Shown here: one piece after another, positions 17,039 through 26,316 of the stretch
How positions within the stretch are numbered: the first letter of the stretch is position 1
How the letters are laid out: each line of letters opens with the position of its first letter
Assembly: GCA_964487915.1 (NCBI GenBank)
Contig: CAZASN010000005.1
Coordinates: forward strand, 56,210 to 120,209
Origin: Proruminimicrobium sp964487915
GTDB taxonomy: Bacteria > Elusimicrobiota > Endomicrobiia > Endomicrobiales > Endomicrobiaceae
Length of the DNA stretch: 64,000 nt
Direction: 5' to 3'
Program-made: the position numbers and the translations under genes
Notes under the pieces: model-generated
What the model was told of the DNA's origin: nothing
What the model saw: only the letters and a program-made list of their open reading frames with translations
The model's database searches: none

Positions 17039-18643
17039 TTAATCTTTTAGGTATGAGGCGTATTTTATATTTTTTTTGTCAACATACCATTGGCGAAAAT
17101 TCCAGCCTATCCCAGCAGGCGCAAGTTCAACGCCTTTAAATCTTTTGTGAACGGCAACCATATTATCCGGATAATATAAAAATATGCAGGGAGGATCTTC
17201 ACGCATAATATCCTGAATTTTATGATACATTTTTATTCTTTCGTTTTTGTTAAAAGAGCCTCTGGCTTTGATTAACAGTTTGTCAACTTCATTGTTTTTA
17301 TAAGACATAAAATTATATTGCCCTTTTTGAGTTTGTTCGGAATGCCAAAGCGAATATTGGTCAGGGTCTACGGCTGTACTCCAGCCGAGTATCAGCGCGT
17401 CAAAATTTTTTTCGTTTACGTATTGATTTATAAACGTACTCCATTCCAAAATGCGTATGTTGATTTTTAAACCTATTTGTTTAAGCTGTTCCTGAATTAT
17501 CTGGGCGGATAATTCTCTGGCTTTGTTTCCCTGATGCGTTATAACCGTTATTTCAAACGGCGTGTTATTGTAATATAAGTATCCGTCTTTACCGGAAGAA
17601 AAACCTATTTCTTTCAAAAGAGCCAGCGCTTTGCCGGGATTATATTCGTAAGACTCTATTTTTTTATATGCCCAGGAATTCGGCGGGAATATTCCGGTCG
17701 CTTCTTTTGCCATTCCCGAAAATATTCCTTCAATAATATCTTTTTTGTTTAAGGCGTAATTAATTGCCTGCCTGAATTTTATATTTTTAAAAGGTTCTTT
17801 TTGAAGATTAAATCCCAGAAACGTAAAACTGAACGACGGATATCTATACTTGTCATAGTGCTTAAAAAATACGTTATAGGCGTTCCACTGGTCTGTCGTA
17901 AGCGATATTTGGTCAATGCTTTCATTTCTTAGTTCCAGAAACTGTACTGCTTGGTCCGGAATTATTCTGAACAGACATGCCGCTATTTTGGGTTTTCCTT
18001 CAAAATAATCGGGATTTGCCTTTAATTCTATTTTTTGGTCTGTTTTCCATTGTTTAAAAATATAAGGTCCGGTTCCGACGGGCTGTCTGTTATATTTTGA
18101 CGTATTGATATCTTCGTTTTTAAACAAATGTTCCGGAATTATTCCTATACCCCAGCTTTCAAGTATCGGGGCAAAAGGTTTATCGTAAGAGACGGAAAAA
18201 GAGTAATCGTCAAGAATATTGAATTTTTTGACCAAAAGATAATCTGACGAAAAAGGCGTTCTGGTTTGAGGATCAATTAATTTTTTATAAGTAAATTCAA
18301 CGTCTTTTGACGTAAAAGGAACTCCGTCGTGCCATTTTATGTTTTTTTTGATTTTAAATAAAACCGTAAGTCCGTTGTCCGTTATTTTAAAACTTTCCGC
18401 CAAATCGCACACAAGATTTAAATCTTTATCATATTTTAAAAGACCGTTAAATATAAAAGCGTTGATTTCGGCGGAAGAAGTATCGGCCGCAAGCAGAGGA
18501 TTCAAATAGGAAGCGTCTCCGTTTAAACTTGTGACAAACATATCGCCGTTATTTTGATTAAGAGAAGTTTTTGAACCCGAACAAGAAAAAATAAAAAGCA
18601 AAATAAATATGAATATTGCGTTTTTATTCAGGTTAAAATTCAC
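17039..18643 (-). CDS. Extracellular solute-binding lipoprotein, family 5 (oligopeptide/dipeptide ABC type)
   Basis: The 534-aa product has a lipoprotein signal with lipobox FSCS (Cys at about residue 21). The family 5 binding protein fold is clear, with 'NPLLAADTSSAEINAFIFNGLLKYD', 'WHDGVPFTSKDVEFTYKKL' and 'PVGTGPYIFKQW'. Such proteins deliver peptides, or sometimes nickel or sugars, to an inner-membrane ABC permease. No permease or ATPase gene is adjacent, so it is an orphan or uses one encoded elsewhere. The start overlaps the rmuC stop by 4 bases (ATGA), placing it in the same operon. Confidence 0.9.
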   Translation of the reverse strand: MNFNLNKNAIFIFILLFIFSCSGSKTSLNQNNGDMFVTSLNGDASYLNPLLAADTSSAEINAFIFNGLLKYDKDLNLVCDLAESFKITDNGLTVLFKIKKNIKWHDGVPFTSKDVEFTYKKLIDPQTRTPFSSDYLLVKKFNILDDYSFSVSYDKPFAPILESWGIGIIPEHLFKNEDINTSKYNRQPVGTGPYIFKQWKTDQKIELKANPDYFEGKPKIAACLFRIIPDQAVQFLELRNESIDQISLTTDQWNAYNVFFKHYDKYRYPSFSFTFLGFNLQKEPFKNIKFRQAINYALNKKDIIEGIFSGMAKEATGIFPPNSWAYKKIESYEYNPGKALALLKEIGFSSGKDGYLYYNNTPFEITVITHQGNKARELSAQIIQEQLKQIGLKINIRILEWSTFINQYVNEKNFDALILGWSTAVDPDQYSLWHSEQTQKGQYNFMSYKNNEVDKLLIKARGSFNKNERIKMYHKIQDIMREDPPCIFLYYPDNMVAVHKRFKGVELAPAGIGWNFRQWYVDKKNIKYASYLKD

Positions 18644-19923
18644 TTTCTGTTCCCGTCATAATCATAGCCTTGAGATTGGATAAATTTTTTATTTTTTTGA
18701 GTCATTTGATTAGGATAAATATTTGCGACTTTTTGCGCCGTCTGAATGAGAGATCCGGCGTTGCCGTCTATATGATTTCTTGCGATACTCAGCATTTCTG
18801 CGGCTTCGTCAACTTTATTGCAGGCTTTCGTAAAATTAATTAAAAAATTATTGAATTCGACAACAAGTTTATTCGCGTTTTCTTTAATGCTTTCAATTTC
18901 ATCAGACTGTATTTTAAGATCCCATAATTTTACTATCATATTGATCGTATTTATAAGCGAGGTTGCAGAGACCAAAGCGACTTTTTTCTTCCATGCGGTT
19001 ACCGTTAAATCCGGTTCTTCCTGGCATGCGGCTGTAAGCGCGCTTTCGGGATTTACAAACATCAGAGTAAAGTCAGGTTCTACAAGTTCGCTTGTTTCCT
19101 GCAATTTTTCGGGATATTTTTTTCCGCTTAGATCGTCTATGATTTCTTTAATTTGTTTAATATGTTTTTTAAGATATTCCTGTTTTTCTTTATAGTCGGA
19201 TTTATTTATATAATTTTGGTAATCAATAAATATTGTTTTCGCGTCAATTACTATGGTGTTGCCGGAAGGGAGTTTTATCATTATATCAGTTCGTTTATTG
19301 TCTTTCTGCTGCGTTTGTATAAAAAGATTTTTGCCGATAATAAGCCCGGAATTTTTCAGTATTTCAATTAGAGTTTCTTCACCCCAGAATCCGCGAACTA
19401 CCGATTCGCCTTTTATAGCGTTTGCAAGCTGCGCCGCTCCGGCGCTTACGTCGTTTGTTCTTGCCACGAGATTTTCAAGTTTTTCTTTTAAGATGCCTTC
19501 TCTGACGGTATCCTGTTTTACGAATTCCGACACCTGTTTTTGAAAATCCTCAATATTTGAACGCACGGGTTTTAAAATATTTGTCAGCGATTCTTCATTT
19601 GCGGATTTTATTTTCTCCCGGGTTTCTTCAAAAATTTTATTGGTTAAATTTTCAAAATTAATTTTATTTTGTTCATGGATTTTTTCAAGATCTGTTTTAT
19701 ATTTTTCAAGATGCTCTTTTTCAACCGTAATCTGTTTGTTAATCAGTTCAAATTCTTTATTTTGAGATGAAAGTTCTTCAATTTTTGCGTTAAGAGCTTT
19801 TATTGATTCTTCTTTCTTTGTCAGTTCATTTTTTATAAATGAAATATCGTTTCTCTTGGAAGCAATAAGAAACCCGACGGTTACTCCGAGCAGCGCAAAA
19901 ATTGCCGTAAGTATAAATTCCAT
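18640..19923 (-). CDS. rmuC: DNA recombination protein RmuC
   Basis: The 427-aa protein has one N-terminal transmembrane helix (about 2-20) and a long coiled coil (about 28-150). It then has the RmuC nuclease-like domain with RGFWGEETLIEILKNSGL, the core 'VIDAKTIF' and PDFTLMFVNPESAL. RmuC limits DNA inversions at short inverted repeats in E. coli and is predicted to be a PD-(D/E)XK-type nuclease; its activity is little studied. The gene lies 2 bases after the small secreted protein gene and overlaps the next ATG by 4 bases, so it is part of the minus-strand operon. Confidence 0.92.
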   Translation of the reverse strand: MEFILTAIFALLGVTVGFLIASKRNDISFIKNELTKKEESIKALNAKIEELSSQNKEFELINKQITVEKEHLEKYKTDLEKIHEQNKINFENLTNKIFEETREKIKSANEESLTNILKPVRSNIEDFQKQVSEFVKQDTVREGILKEKLENLVARTNDVSAGAAQLANAIKGESVVRGFWGEETLIEILKNSGLIIGKNLFIQTQQKDNKRTDIMIKLPSGNTIVIDAKTIFIDYQNYINKSDYKEKQEYLKKHIKQIKEIIDDLSGKKYPEKLQETSELVEPDFTLMFVNPESALTAACQEEPDLTVTAWKKKVALVSATSLINTINMIVKLWDLKIQSDEIESIKENANKLVVEFNNFLINFTKACNKVDEAAEMLSIARNHIDGNAGSLIQTAQKVANIYPNQMTQKNKKFIQSQGYDYDGNRK

Positions 19924-19925
19924 AA

Positions 19926-20270
19926 TTAATCCAGATTTTTCCAGTATTTTTTGCCGCGTTTCAGCAGATCGGCGCTTGCTCCGTCGTTTGAAAGATGAGG
20001 TTTGTATTCGTTGCCCATTTCATTCATTACTTTTTTATAATTTTTGTTTGAATAAATGGACTCGTTGTAATCTTTTATAAGCGGAAGGTTATTAAACCAG
20101 ACTTTAAAAGAGTTCCATTCCGCTTTTACGGCGGCTATTGTCGCGGCAACGCGTTCATTTTTCATAAAATTATCGTACATATCTCTTACTTTTTTAAAAC
20201 TAGTGTCTTCTGCATACAGCGATGAAGAAAAAAAACATAAAGTTACAACAAGCAATAAAATTTTTTTCAT
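19926..20270 (-). CDS. Small secreted protein of unknown function
   Basis: The 114-aa product starts with a signal peptide (about 1-20, ending SSLYA before EDTSF). A mainly helical polar region with many Lys, Asn and Trp follows. The segment AEWNSFKVWFNNLPLIKDYNESIYSN is hydrophobic-aromatic and may pack as a helical hairpin. No known motif is recognised. An AAGGAGA site stands before the ATG. It sits between the TMTC-like gene (13 bases) and rmuC (2 bases) in the same direction, so it is a genuine operon member despite its small size. Confidence 0.65.
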   Translation of the reverse strand: MKKILLLVVTLCFFSSSLYAEDTSFKKVRDMYDNFMKNERVAATIAAVKAEWNSFKVWFNNLPLIKDYNESIYSNKNYKKVMNEMGNEYKPHLSNDGASADLLKRGKKYWKNLD

Positions 20271-20283
20271 ACAGTATGTCTCC

Positions 20284-22380
20284 TTAAATTTTCAGCTTTT
20301 CTACTTCATTTTTAAAGCCCGCATCTATATTAAAGCCTTTTTTAACCGATTTTTCCATATCTGCTTTGGCATTTGCGTAATTGCCGAGCATCAAATGCGC
20401 GGCCGAACGTTTAAAATAATATTCTCCGTTCTCTTCAGTAAGCAGTATCGCCATTGTATAATATGCCAGAGCGCGTTGATATTTATGTTTTAGCGCATAA
20501 ATATTGCCCAAAAAGAAATAACCCTGGTGATTGTTCGGATGATCCGCTATTGTCGCGATAAAAACCTGTTCGGCGTTTTTTAAATCATCTTTTTTAAAAT
20601 ATTCCGAACCTAGATAATTTAGTATGTTCATTGAGTTTTCTATACCGAGATTTTCAATGCCTTTAAAAGCTGTATTTTCAAAATCTTCAAAATCTTTTAA
20701 TTTTTCATAGCAAACCATGTTAAACAGATAATATTGTTCATTATAAGGATTAAGAGCAATTGCTTTTTGCAAATATTCTATAACAGTATGAATATCCGCG
20801 TTGTCTCTTGAAAAATAAAAAGATGCGAGAGTGCTGTTGATTAAATCGGCGTTATAGTAATCCGTGTATGAATTTTTAATTTTTTCAAGAAAGTTAATTG
20901 CTTTTTCAGTCTTTCCTTCTTCATGCAAAATAAGCGATAAATTAATCATCGCGCTTATATAATCCGGAGAATCCTTCGGAATTTTTAAATATCCTTCTTT
21001 CGCAAGGCTAAATTGTTTTTTAATTTGCGCGATATGCGCCAAATTGAAAGCGGTATAAGGCGAATACGGGCATATTGAAAAAGCTTTTTTAAAGTCATCC
21101 TCCGCTTTGTCCATATTATGAGCAAGTTTAAATTCCATTCCTCTTACAAGATAAGCGTGATGCGAATAATCAGGATATTTTTTTATTGCATCGGTCATTA
21201 AAGCAGTTGTGTCATCCCACAATGATGTTCTTTTATATGATAAACTCATAAGAAACGATACAAGTAAAATAAACAGCATATAATAAATCCATTTTTTTAT
21301 TTTTACGTTTGAATATATGTATGATGCAAATTCGGCAAACAGATAAAATAATCCTATATAAGGAAGATATACGTATCTGTCGGCTATGGGAGACATTCCG
21401 GTAGGCATTACTCCGCTTGAAGGAAGAAGAGTTAAAATAAAAAACATAAATCCGAAAAATATTTTTTTATTAAATTTCAGAGATAAAAAAACAAATAAAA
21501 ATATGATGTACAGCAATGCGGGCGAATACATTATAAAAAACGGCGGATCCGTATGAAAATCATAGAAAAAAGGATATAAACAAGATAATTTAAAAGGGAA
21601 AATAAAATTATATAAATACCATAGAATATTAAAATGGGCGTTTAAAATATAAAGTATTTCCGAATAAAGAGTATATGAGCTTTTTTGTTCAGGGCTGTAA
21701 TATCCTAACACTGTTATAACTGCAAATATTATTGAAATCAAAATGAAAGGTATATAATTTTTGATTTTTTTTAATGTTAAATTATTTTGATAATAATCAA
21801 TTAACGCTAAAACGACCGGAAGAGTGACGGCCATAGGCTTTGACATACACGAAAGAATAAAAAACAATAAAGAAAGCAAAAATATTTTTGTTTTGTAAGC
21901 GGTTTCCGATAATTTTAAATAAAATAAAACCGACGAAAGATAAAAAAGCGAATAAAGAAGGTCTTTTCTGGAAGAAACCCATGCCACGGCTTCAGCATGC
22001 GCGGGATGAACGGCAAACAATATGGAAACTATATATGAAACGGCAAACGATTTTGTCAGTTTTTTAAATATAAAAAATACAAGAAAAGTATTTAAAAGAT
22101 GAAGAATAATGTTTGTAAAATGGTAGATAAACGGATCAAATTTAAAGAAATGATATTCTATAGCGTAAGAAAGGGTTACAATCGGATGATAGAGTTTGTA
22201 ATGGTAGTTTGAAAAAATGCCGATAATATTATCCGCTGACAGACTCCGTACGTATTGGTTGTATGTCAGCATTGCAGTATCGTCAAGATTAATAAATCCC
22301 GCCGATAGCGCCGGATAAAAAGACAGCACGGTAATATATGCCAGAATTAGTAATATAAAAATTTGGTGTTTTTTTATCAT
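20284..22380 (-). CDS. TMTC-like polytopic membrane protein with TPR repeats (putative GT-C glycosyltransferase)
   Basis: The 698-aa protein has about 10-12 transmembrane helices in the first 420 residues, then tetratricopeptide repeats to the end. The INLDDTAML segment after the first helix and 'AVHPAHAEAVAWVSSRKDLLYSLFYL' are hallmarks of the TMTC/GT-C family, which transfers sugars from lipid carriers to proteins outside the cytoplasm. The acidic DD after helix 1 would be the catalytic site. The frame is open further upstream into metF territory, but ATG 22380 is the first start that gives a sensible membrane N-terminus. It heads the minus-strand operon and could glycosylate envelope proteins, though that is inference. 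Confidence 0.78.
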   Translation of the reverse strand: MIKKHQIFILLILAYITVLSFYPALSAGFINLDDTAMLTYNQYVRSLSADNIIGIFSNYHYKLYHPIVTLSYAIEYHFFKFDPFIYHFTNIILHLLNTFLVFFIFKKLTKSFAVSYIVSILFAVHPAHAEAVAWVSSRKDLLYSLFYLSSVLFYLKLSETAYKTKIFLLSLLFFILSCMSKPMAVTLPVVLALIDYYQNNLTLKKIKNYIPFILISIIFAVITVLGYYSPEQKSSYTLYSEILYILNAHFNILWYLYNFIFPFKLSCLYPFFYDFHTDPPFFIMYSPALLYIIFLFVFLSLKFNKKIFFGFMFFILTLLPSSGVMPTGMSPIADRYVYLPYIGLFYLFAEFASYIYSNVKIKKWIYYMLFILLVSFLMSLSYKRTSLWDDTTALMTDAIKKYPDYSHHAYLVRGMEFKLAHNMDKAEDDFKKAFSICPYSPYTAFNLAHIAQIKKQFSLAKEGYLKIPKDSPDYISAMINLSLILHEEGKTEKAINFLEKIKNSYTDYYNADLINSTLASFYFSRDNADIHTVIEYLQKAIALNPYNEQYYLFNMVCYEKLKDFEDFENTAFKGIENLGIENSMNILNYLGSEYFKKDDLKNAEQVFIATIADHPNNHQGYFFLGNIYALKHKYQRALAYYTMAILLTEENGEYYFKRSAAHLMLGNYANAKADMEKSVKKGFNIDAGFKNEVEKLKI

Positions 22381-22415
22381 AATTTTGAAAATTTGTAAAA
22401 ATATAACGCCTGTAT

Positions 22416-22444
22416 ATTTTACTATTTTAAATACTTTACTGCAA
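22416..22444 (-). promoter_or_regulatory. Promoter of the TMTC-rmuC-sprA-comF operon
   Basis: On the minus strand TTGCAG (22439-22444) and TAAAAT (22416-22421) are 17 bases apart. This predicts a short untranslated leader of about 28 bases before ATG 22380. It is divergent from the metF promoter 19 bases away. Confidence 0.5.
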
Positions 22445-22462
22445 AAACGCTGAATAAATATG

Positions 22463-22491
22463 ATGACAGAAACAGTATATTTATGTATAAT
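22463..22491 (+). promoter_or_regulatory. Promoter of metF-porV-M6 operon
   Basis: ATGACA (22463-22468) and a consensus TATAAT (22486-22491) are separated by 17 bases. The predicted start at about 22498 leaves a leader of about 28 bases containing AGAGG before the metF ATG. Confidence 0.6.
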
Positions 22492-22525
22492 CATTAATAG
22501 AAAGACGCGGTAAGAGGCATAAAAA

Positions 22526-23392
22526 ATGACATTTAAAGACAATTTACAAAAAAACAAATTTATTATCACAGCCGAATTATTTCCGCCGAAAGGCGTTAAT
22601 ATTGACGCTTTTCTTAAAAAAGCGGACATATTGGCGCAAGTTGTTGACGCAATAAATGTTACCGACAATCAGAGGGCGTCAATGAGAGTCGGGTCTTTGG
22701 CAATGTGCAGATTACTAAGGGACAGAGGCATTGAGACAATAATGCAGATGACATGCAGAGACAGAAACAGAATTGCTTTGCAGTCGGATTTGCTCAGCGC
22801 GAACGTTCTGGGGTTAAATAATATTTTAATACTGAGCGGCGACCATCCCAATGTCGGGGAATACGCCGGAACTAAAACAGTTTATGATTTGGATACAATC
22901 CAACTGATTAAAACTGCAAGACTTCTTGAAACAGGCGTTGATTTTGCCGGTAAAAAATTAAACGGAAGTCCTAAATTTTGTTTAGGCGCCGTTGCAAATC
23001 CCACGGCTGCTCCTATTGATCTCCAAATACTTATGCTTGAAAAAAAAGTTGAATCCGGCATAGAGTTTGTGCAGACTCAGACTGTTTTTGACGTCGTACA
23101 GTACAGAGAATTTTTTGAAAAAACAAAAAATTTAAAAGTTCGCATTCTGCCGGGAGTAAGCGTTATCAAATCCGTCGCTTTTATGGATTTTTTAAAAAAA
23201 CTGCCGGGAGTAAATATTCCGCAGACGATTCAGGAAAGAATTATTTCGGCAAAAGATCCGTTTCAGGAAGGATTAAATATTTGCGCTGAAACGATTAAGG
23301 AACTTAAAGTTTTTACTTCAGGCGTTCATATAATGGCAATAGGCATAGAAGAATATATTCCGGAAATATTAAAAAGAGCTGAGCTTATATGA
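22526..23392 (+). CDS. metF: Methylenetetrahydrofolate reductase
   Basis: MetF reduces 5,10-methylene-tetrahydrofolate to 5-methyl-tetrahydrofolate for methionine synthesis or the Wood-Ljungdahl methyl branch. The 288-aa product is a single FAD-binding TIM barrel. It shows 'AELFPPKG' with the catalytic Glu near residue 17, 'NVTDNQRASMRVGSLA', 'ILSGDHP', 'VANPTAAPIDLQ' and 'FVQTQTVFD'. The length is that of bacterial MetF without an added domain. No metV is adjacent. The last 4 bases overlap the PorV-like gene, giving unexpected coupling between folate metabolism and an outer-membrane protein. Confidence 0.94.
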   Translation: MTFKDNLQKNKFIITAELFPPKGVNIDAFLKKADILAQVVDAINVTDNQRASMRVGSLAMCRLLRDRGIETIMQMTCRDRNRIALQSDLLSANVLGLNNILILSGDHPNVGEYAGTKTVYDLDTIQLIKTARLLETGVDFAGKKLNGSPKFCLGAVANPTAAPIDLQILMLEKKVESGIEFVQTQTVFDVVQYREFFEKTKNLKVRILPGVSVIKSVAFMDFLKKLPGVNIPQTIQERIISAKDPFQEGLNICAETIKELKVFTSGVHIMAIGIEEYIPEILKRAELI

Positions 23393-24282
23393 AAAAATTG
23401 TTTTTGATTTTTGCGGTTATCTGTTTATTTTGCTGCAACGCCTTTGCCGGCGGAGCCGGCACTACAATATTCCAGATTTTAAATATTCCGGTTTCGGCAT
23501 ATGACGCGTCGTTGTCAAATATAAATATAATAAGAACGCAAAATCCGCCTTTAATGCCGGCTGATTCCTATTTGTTTAATTTTACCCAGGGGTTTCATTT
23601 CGCCGAAACCAAATATAACGCGGCTTTGGCAAATTTACCGGTCGGGAAAAATTCCGTAATCGGCGTTTCGCTGGTATATTTTAATTACGGCAGCATGCCG
23701 AAAACATACAGCGACGGTTTGGGCGGATATATTGAAGACGGCAGTTTCGGAGCGACCGATAAAGTCCTTTCTTTGTCATACGGATTAAAAATGTCAAAAA
23801 AACTTGCAGGCGGCGTTTGCGTAAAATATGTTAAACAGGACATAGACGATGTTTCTTATTCCGGTTTTGCTTTTGACGCTTCTTTTTTATATTACATGAA
23901 AAAGAATTTTGCATTGGGGGCGGGCGCTGCTAATTTAGGTTCTGAAATAAGCGGCTACAGCCTTCCGTCTGATTTTTATTTAGGAGTATTCGGCAACGTT
24001 ACAAAAAAGACCAAACTTATTGCCCAGCTTGAGAATTATTACAATGATGATTTGTATGATTTAAAGCTTGCCGCAGAAACGGGTTTTGAAAAATTAACGT
24101 TAAGAGCCGGATATGATTTTTCATTGAAAAAACAAGACTTTTTTAATGCAAATAACGGAATAATAAATAATTTCAGTTTTGGGTTGGGATTAAATTTCGG
24201 CTTTTTGCTTTTTGATTACGCATGGCTGCCTGAAGGCGATCTCGGCAATGTTCATCTGTTTACGGTAGGAATAAAGATTTAA
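23389..24282 (+). CDS. PorV/PorQ-like (UPF0164) outer-membrane beta-barrel protein
   Basis: The 297-aa product has a signal peptide (about 1-20, FAGGAGT) and is beta-rich with alternating aromatic strands, ending in 'LGNVHLFTVGIKI'. The 'GGAGTTIFQILNIPVSAYDASLSN' beginning and 'LPVGKNSVIGVSLVYFNYG' and 'LALGAGAANLGSE'-like strands match the PorV/PorQ/UPF0164 FadL-like family. In type IX secretion PorV binds SprA and carries cargo to the attachment machinery, and PorQ belongs to the same complex. It overlaps metF by 4 bases and is followed after 10 bases by a protease with a sorting-domain-like C-terminus. Confidence 0.72.
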   Translation: MKKLFLIFAVICLFCCNAFAGGAGTTIFQILNIPVSAYDASLSNINIIRTQNPPLMPADSYLFNFTQGFHFAETKYNAALANLPVGKNSVIGVSLVYFNYGSMPKTYSDGLGGYIEDGSFGATDKVLSLSYGLKMSKKLAGGVCVKYVKQDIDDVSYSGFAFDASFLYYMKKNFALGAGAANLGSEISGYSLPSDFYLGVFGNVTKKTKLIAQLENYYNDDLYDLKLAAETGFEKLTLRAGYDFSLKKQDFFNANNGIINNFSFGLGLNFGFLLFDYAWLPEGDLGNVHLFTVGIKI

Positions 24283-24292
24283 CGGAATTTAT

Positions 24293-26188
24293 ATGAAAAA
24301 ATATTTTGTGGTTTTTATCTTATTTTTTTTGAGTGATTTTGCGTTTGCCGTTCCGGCATATAAAAATACGATTGAGTTGACTCAACCTGACGGCTCAAAA
24401 ATACAGGCCCGCATACGCGGCGACGAATTTTACCATTGGTTTGAGGATGCGGAAGGTTATACTATATTAAAGAATCCTTCGTTAAAAAACTGGGTTTACG
24501 CACAAAAAAACTCTGACGGCAGGCTTATTCCGTCATCTCATGAAGCCGGTAAAATTTCGCCTTCTTCTCTTCAGATAAAAAAATCGATTAAAGACGACGA
24601 AGCTTTTGCAAAAGGCAGGCAAAGAGCGGCTGATATGCATAAAATTTATTCTTCCGGAAGTTTGTCGAAAACATCTTCTTTGGGAATTCAGAAAGCGCCC
24701 GTGACGGGCTCAAAAGGAAATCTTGTGATATTGGTTAATTTCAGCGATAAGTCATTTACTATCGCACAAAGCAGTTTTGAGGATTTATTTAACGGAACAA
24801 GTTATACGGCCGATGGAGCCAAAGGTTCTGTTAAAGCGTATTTCAATGAAGTTTCATACGGCAATTTTACTTTTGATTCAGTCGTTACGGCTACGGTTAC
24901 GGTTTCAAGAGGATACAGTTATTACGGGCAAAACGATATGTTGGGCAACGATATGCATCCGGAGGAAATGGTATATGAAGCCGTAGTTCAATTGAATAAT
25001 TCGGGTTTTGATTTCAGTCAGGTTGATCTTGATAATGACGGATGGGTAGATTCGCTTGTCGTAATTCATGCAGGGTGCGGCGAAGAAGCAGGGGCTCCGG
25101 ATGATACTATATGGTCTCACAGGTGGAATTTAACAAGTACTTTTACTACACATGACGGTAAAAAAATATATGATTACACGACTGTTCCTGAAAAAAGAGG
25201 CAATAACGAATATTATGATTATATAACAAGGATAGGAGTGATATGCCACGAATTGACTCATATTTTAAATATGCCTGATTTATACGATACTAATTATTTA
25301 AGTTCGGGACTCGGAGATTTTTGCCTTATGGCGTCAGGCTCATGGAACGGCGTTTCGGGTGAAAGGCCCGCCCATCCGTGCGCATGGATAAAATATAAAC
25401 TCGGCTGGATAACTCCGCAGACGGCGTCCGACGGCGCAAATACTATAGGATTATCGGCAACTTCAAGTTCGGCTTTTTATAAATTAACCGGAAATGATTT
25501 TGATTCAAGAGAATATTTTCTTATTGAAAACAGACAGTCTGTAGGTTTTGACATAGGTCTTCCGGGAACGCAAAGAGGTTTTTTAATTTATCACGTTGAC
25601 GAAAGAAAATGGAACAACGGGGATAATGACGATCCTTCTCATTACCTGGTTGATGTTGAAGAAGCCGACGGGACGGCCGACTGGACTCAGGATGATTTGG
25701 CATCGGCGCCATATCAGACAGGAGCAGATTCCGATTATTTCCGCGGAAATACGCTGACTGTTTTTAACGACGACTGTACTTCCTCTCCGAATTCAAAAAG
25801 TTATACTTCTCAATTGTCAGGCATAAAAGTTTCGCAGATTTCGGCAAGTTCTTCCTTAATGACTTTTGTGTTCGGACAGGATGTTGTTTTGATTGACGAT
25901 TTGTCAAAAGTTATTTGTTTTCCTAATCCTGTAAGGGATAACGGAGATGTTATAATTACCAATTTGCCGGTATCTTCAGACAAATTAGACGTTATTATTT
26001 ATACAATGTCGGGACAGAGCATTGAAAGTTTTTCATTGGATGATACGAGTTTTGACGGAGAAGGCAGAAGATATCTGCGATGGAACTGCAAGAATCATTC
26101 CGGACAGAATGTTGCTCCGGGGATATATTTTGTTTTAATAAAAACAAATTCTGATAAGACCACAAAAAAAATCGCCGTTATCAGATAA
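24293..26188 (+). CDS. Secreted M6 (immune inhibitor A-like) metalloprotease with type IX-like C-terminal sorting domain
   Basis: The 631-aa protein has a signal peptide (about 1-19), a propeptide-like region and an M6 catalytic domain. The zinc site is H319-E320-L-T-H323 followed by NMPDLYD. The last 90 residues (542-631) form a small beta domain. It has a PNPVRDN start, 'IIYTMSGQSIESF', 'WNCKN.SGQNVAPGIYFVLIKT' and a basic end KKIAVIR. This is the pattern of type A sorting domains of type IX secretion cargo. It should be exported by Sec and then moved across or anchored at the outer membrane. It directly follows the PorV-like gene. Proteolytic substrate unknown. Confidence 0.85.
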   Translation: MKKYFVVFILFFLSDFAFAVPAYKNTIELTQPDGSKIQARIRGDEFYHWFEDAEGYTILKNPSLKNWVYAQKNSDGRLIPSSHEAGKISPSSLQIKKSIKDDEAFAKGRQRAADMHKIYSSGSLSKTSSLGIQKAPVTGSKGNLVILVNFSDKSFTIAQSSFEDLFNGTSYTADGAKGSVKAYFNEVSYGNFTFDSVVTATVTVSRGYSYYGQNDMLGNDMHPEEMVYEAVVQLNNSGFDFSQVDLDNDGWVDSLVVIHAGCGEEAGAPDDTIWSHRWNLTSTFTTHDGKKIYDYTTVPEKRGNNEYYDYITRIGVICHELTHILNMPDLYDTNYLSSGLGDFCLMASGSWNGVSGERPAHPCAWIKYKLGWITPQTASDGANTIGLSATSSSAFYKLTGNDFDSREYFLIENRQSVGFDIGLPGTQRGFLIYHVDERKWNNGDNDDPSHYLVDVEEADGTADWTQDDLASAPYQTGADSDYFRGNTLTVFNDDCTSSPNSKSYTSQLSGIKVSQISASSSLMTFVFGQDVVLIDDLSKVICFPNPVRDNGDVIITNLPVSSDKLDVIIYTMSGQSIESFSLDDTSFDGEGRRYLRWNCKNHSGQNVAPGIYFVLIKTNSDKTTKKIAVIR

Positions 26189-26239
26189 ATTTGAATATAA
26201 AAATTTACAAAAAACAATATTATTCTGTATTTTTTTAAT

Positions 26240-26269
26240 TTGACTTAGAAAACTTAAAAGTAATATAAT
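26240..26269 (+). promoter_or_regulatory. Promoter of ugpC-like gene
   Basis: TTGACT (26240-26245) and consensus TATAAT (26264-26269) lie 18 bases apart. The predicted start is near 26276, and GGGGGA lies before the ATG. The remainder of 26189-26316 shows no clear terminator for the upstream protease gene. Confidence 0.6.
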
Positions 26270-26316
26270 ACAAACTTATAAAATTTTATAATTTATATAT
26301 AGATATTGGGGGAATA

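Noticed and set aside
22381..22668. 96-residue N-terminal extension of the TMTC-like gene into metF
   Set aside because: It overlaps metF coding sequence and both divergent promoters, and the membrane protein begins naturally at 22380.
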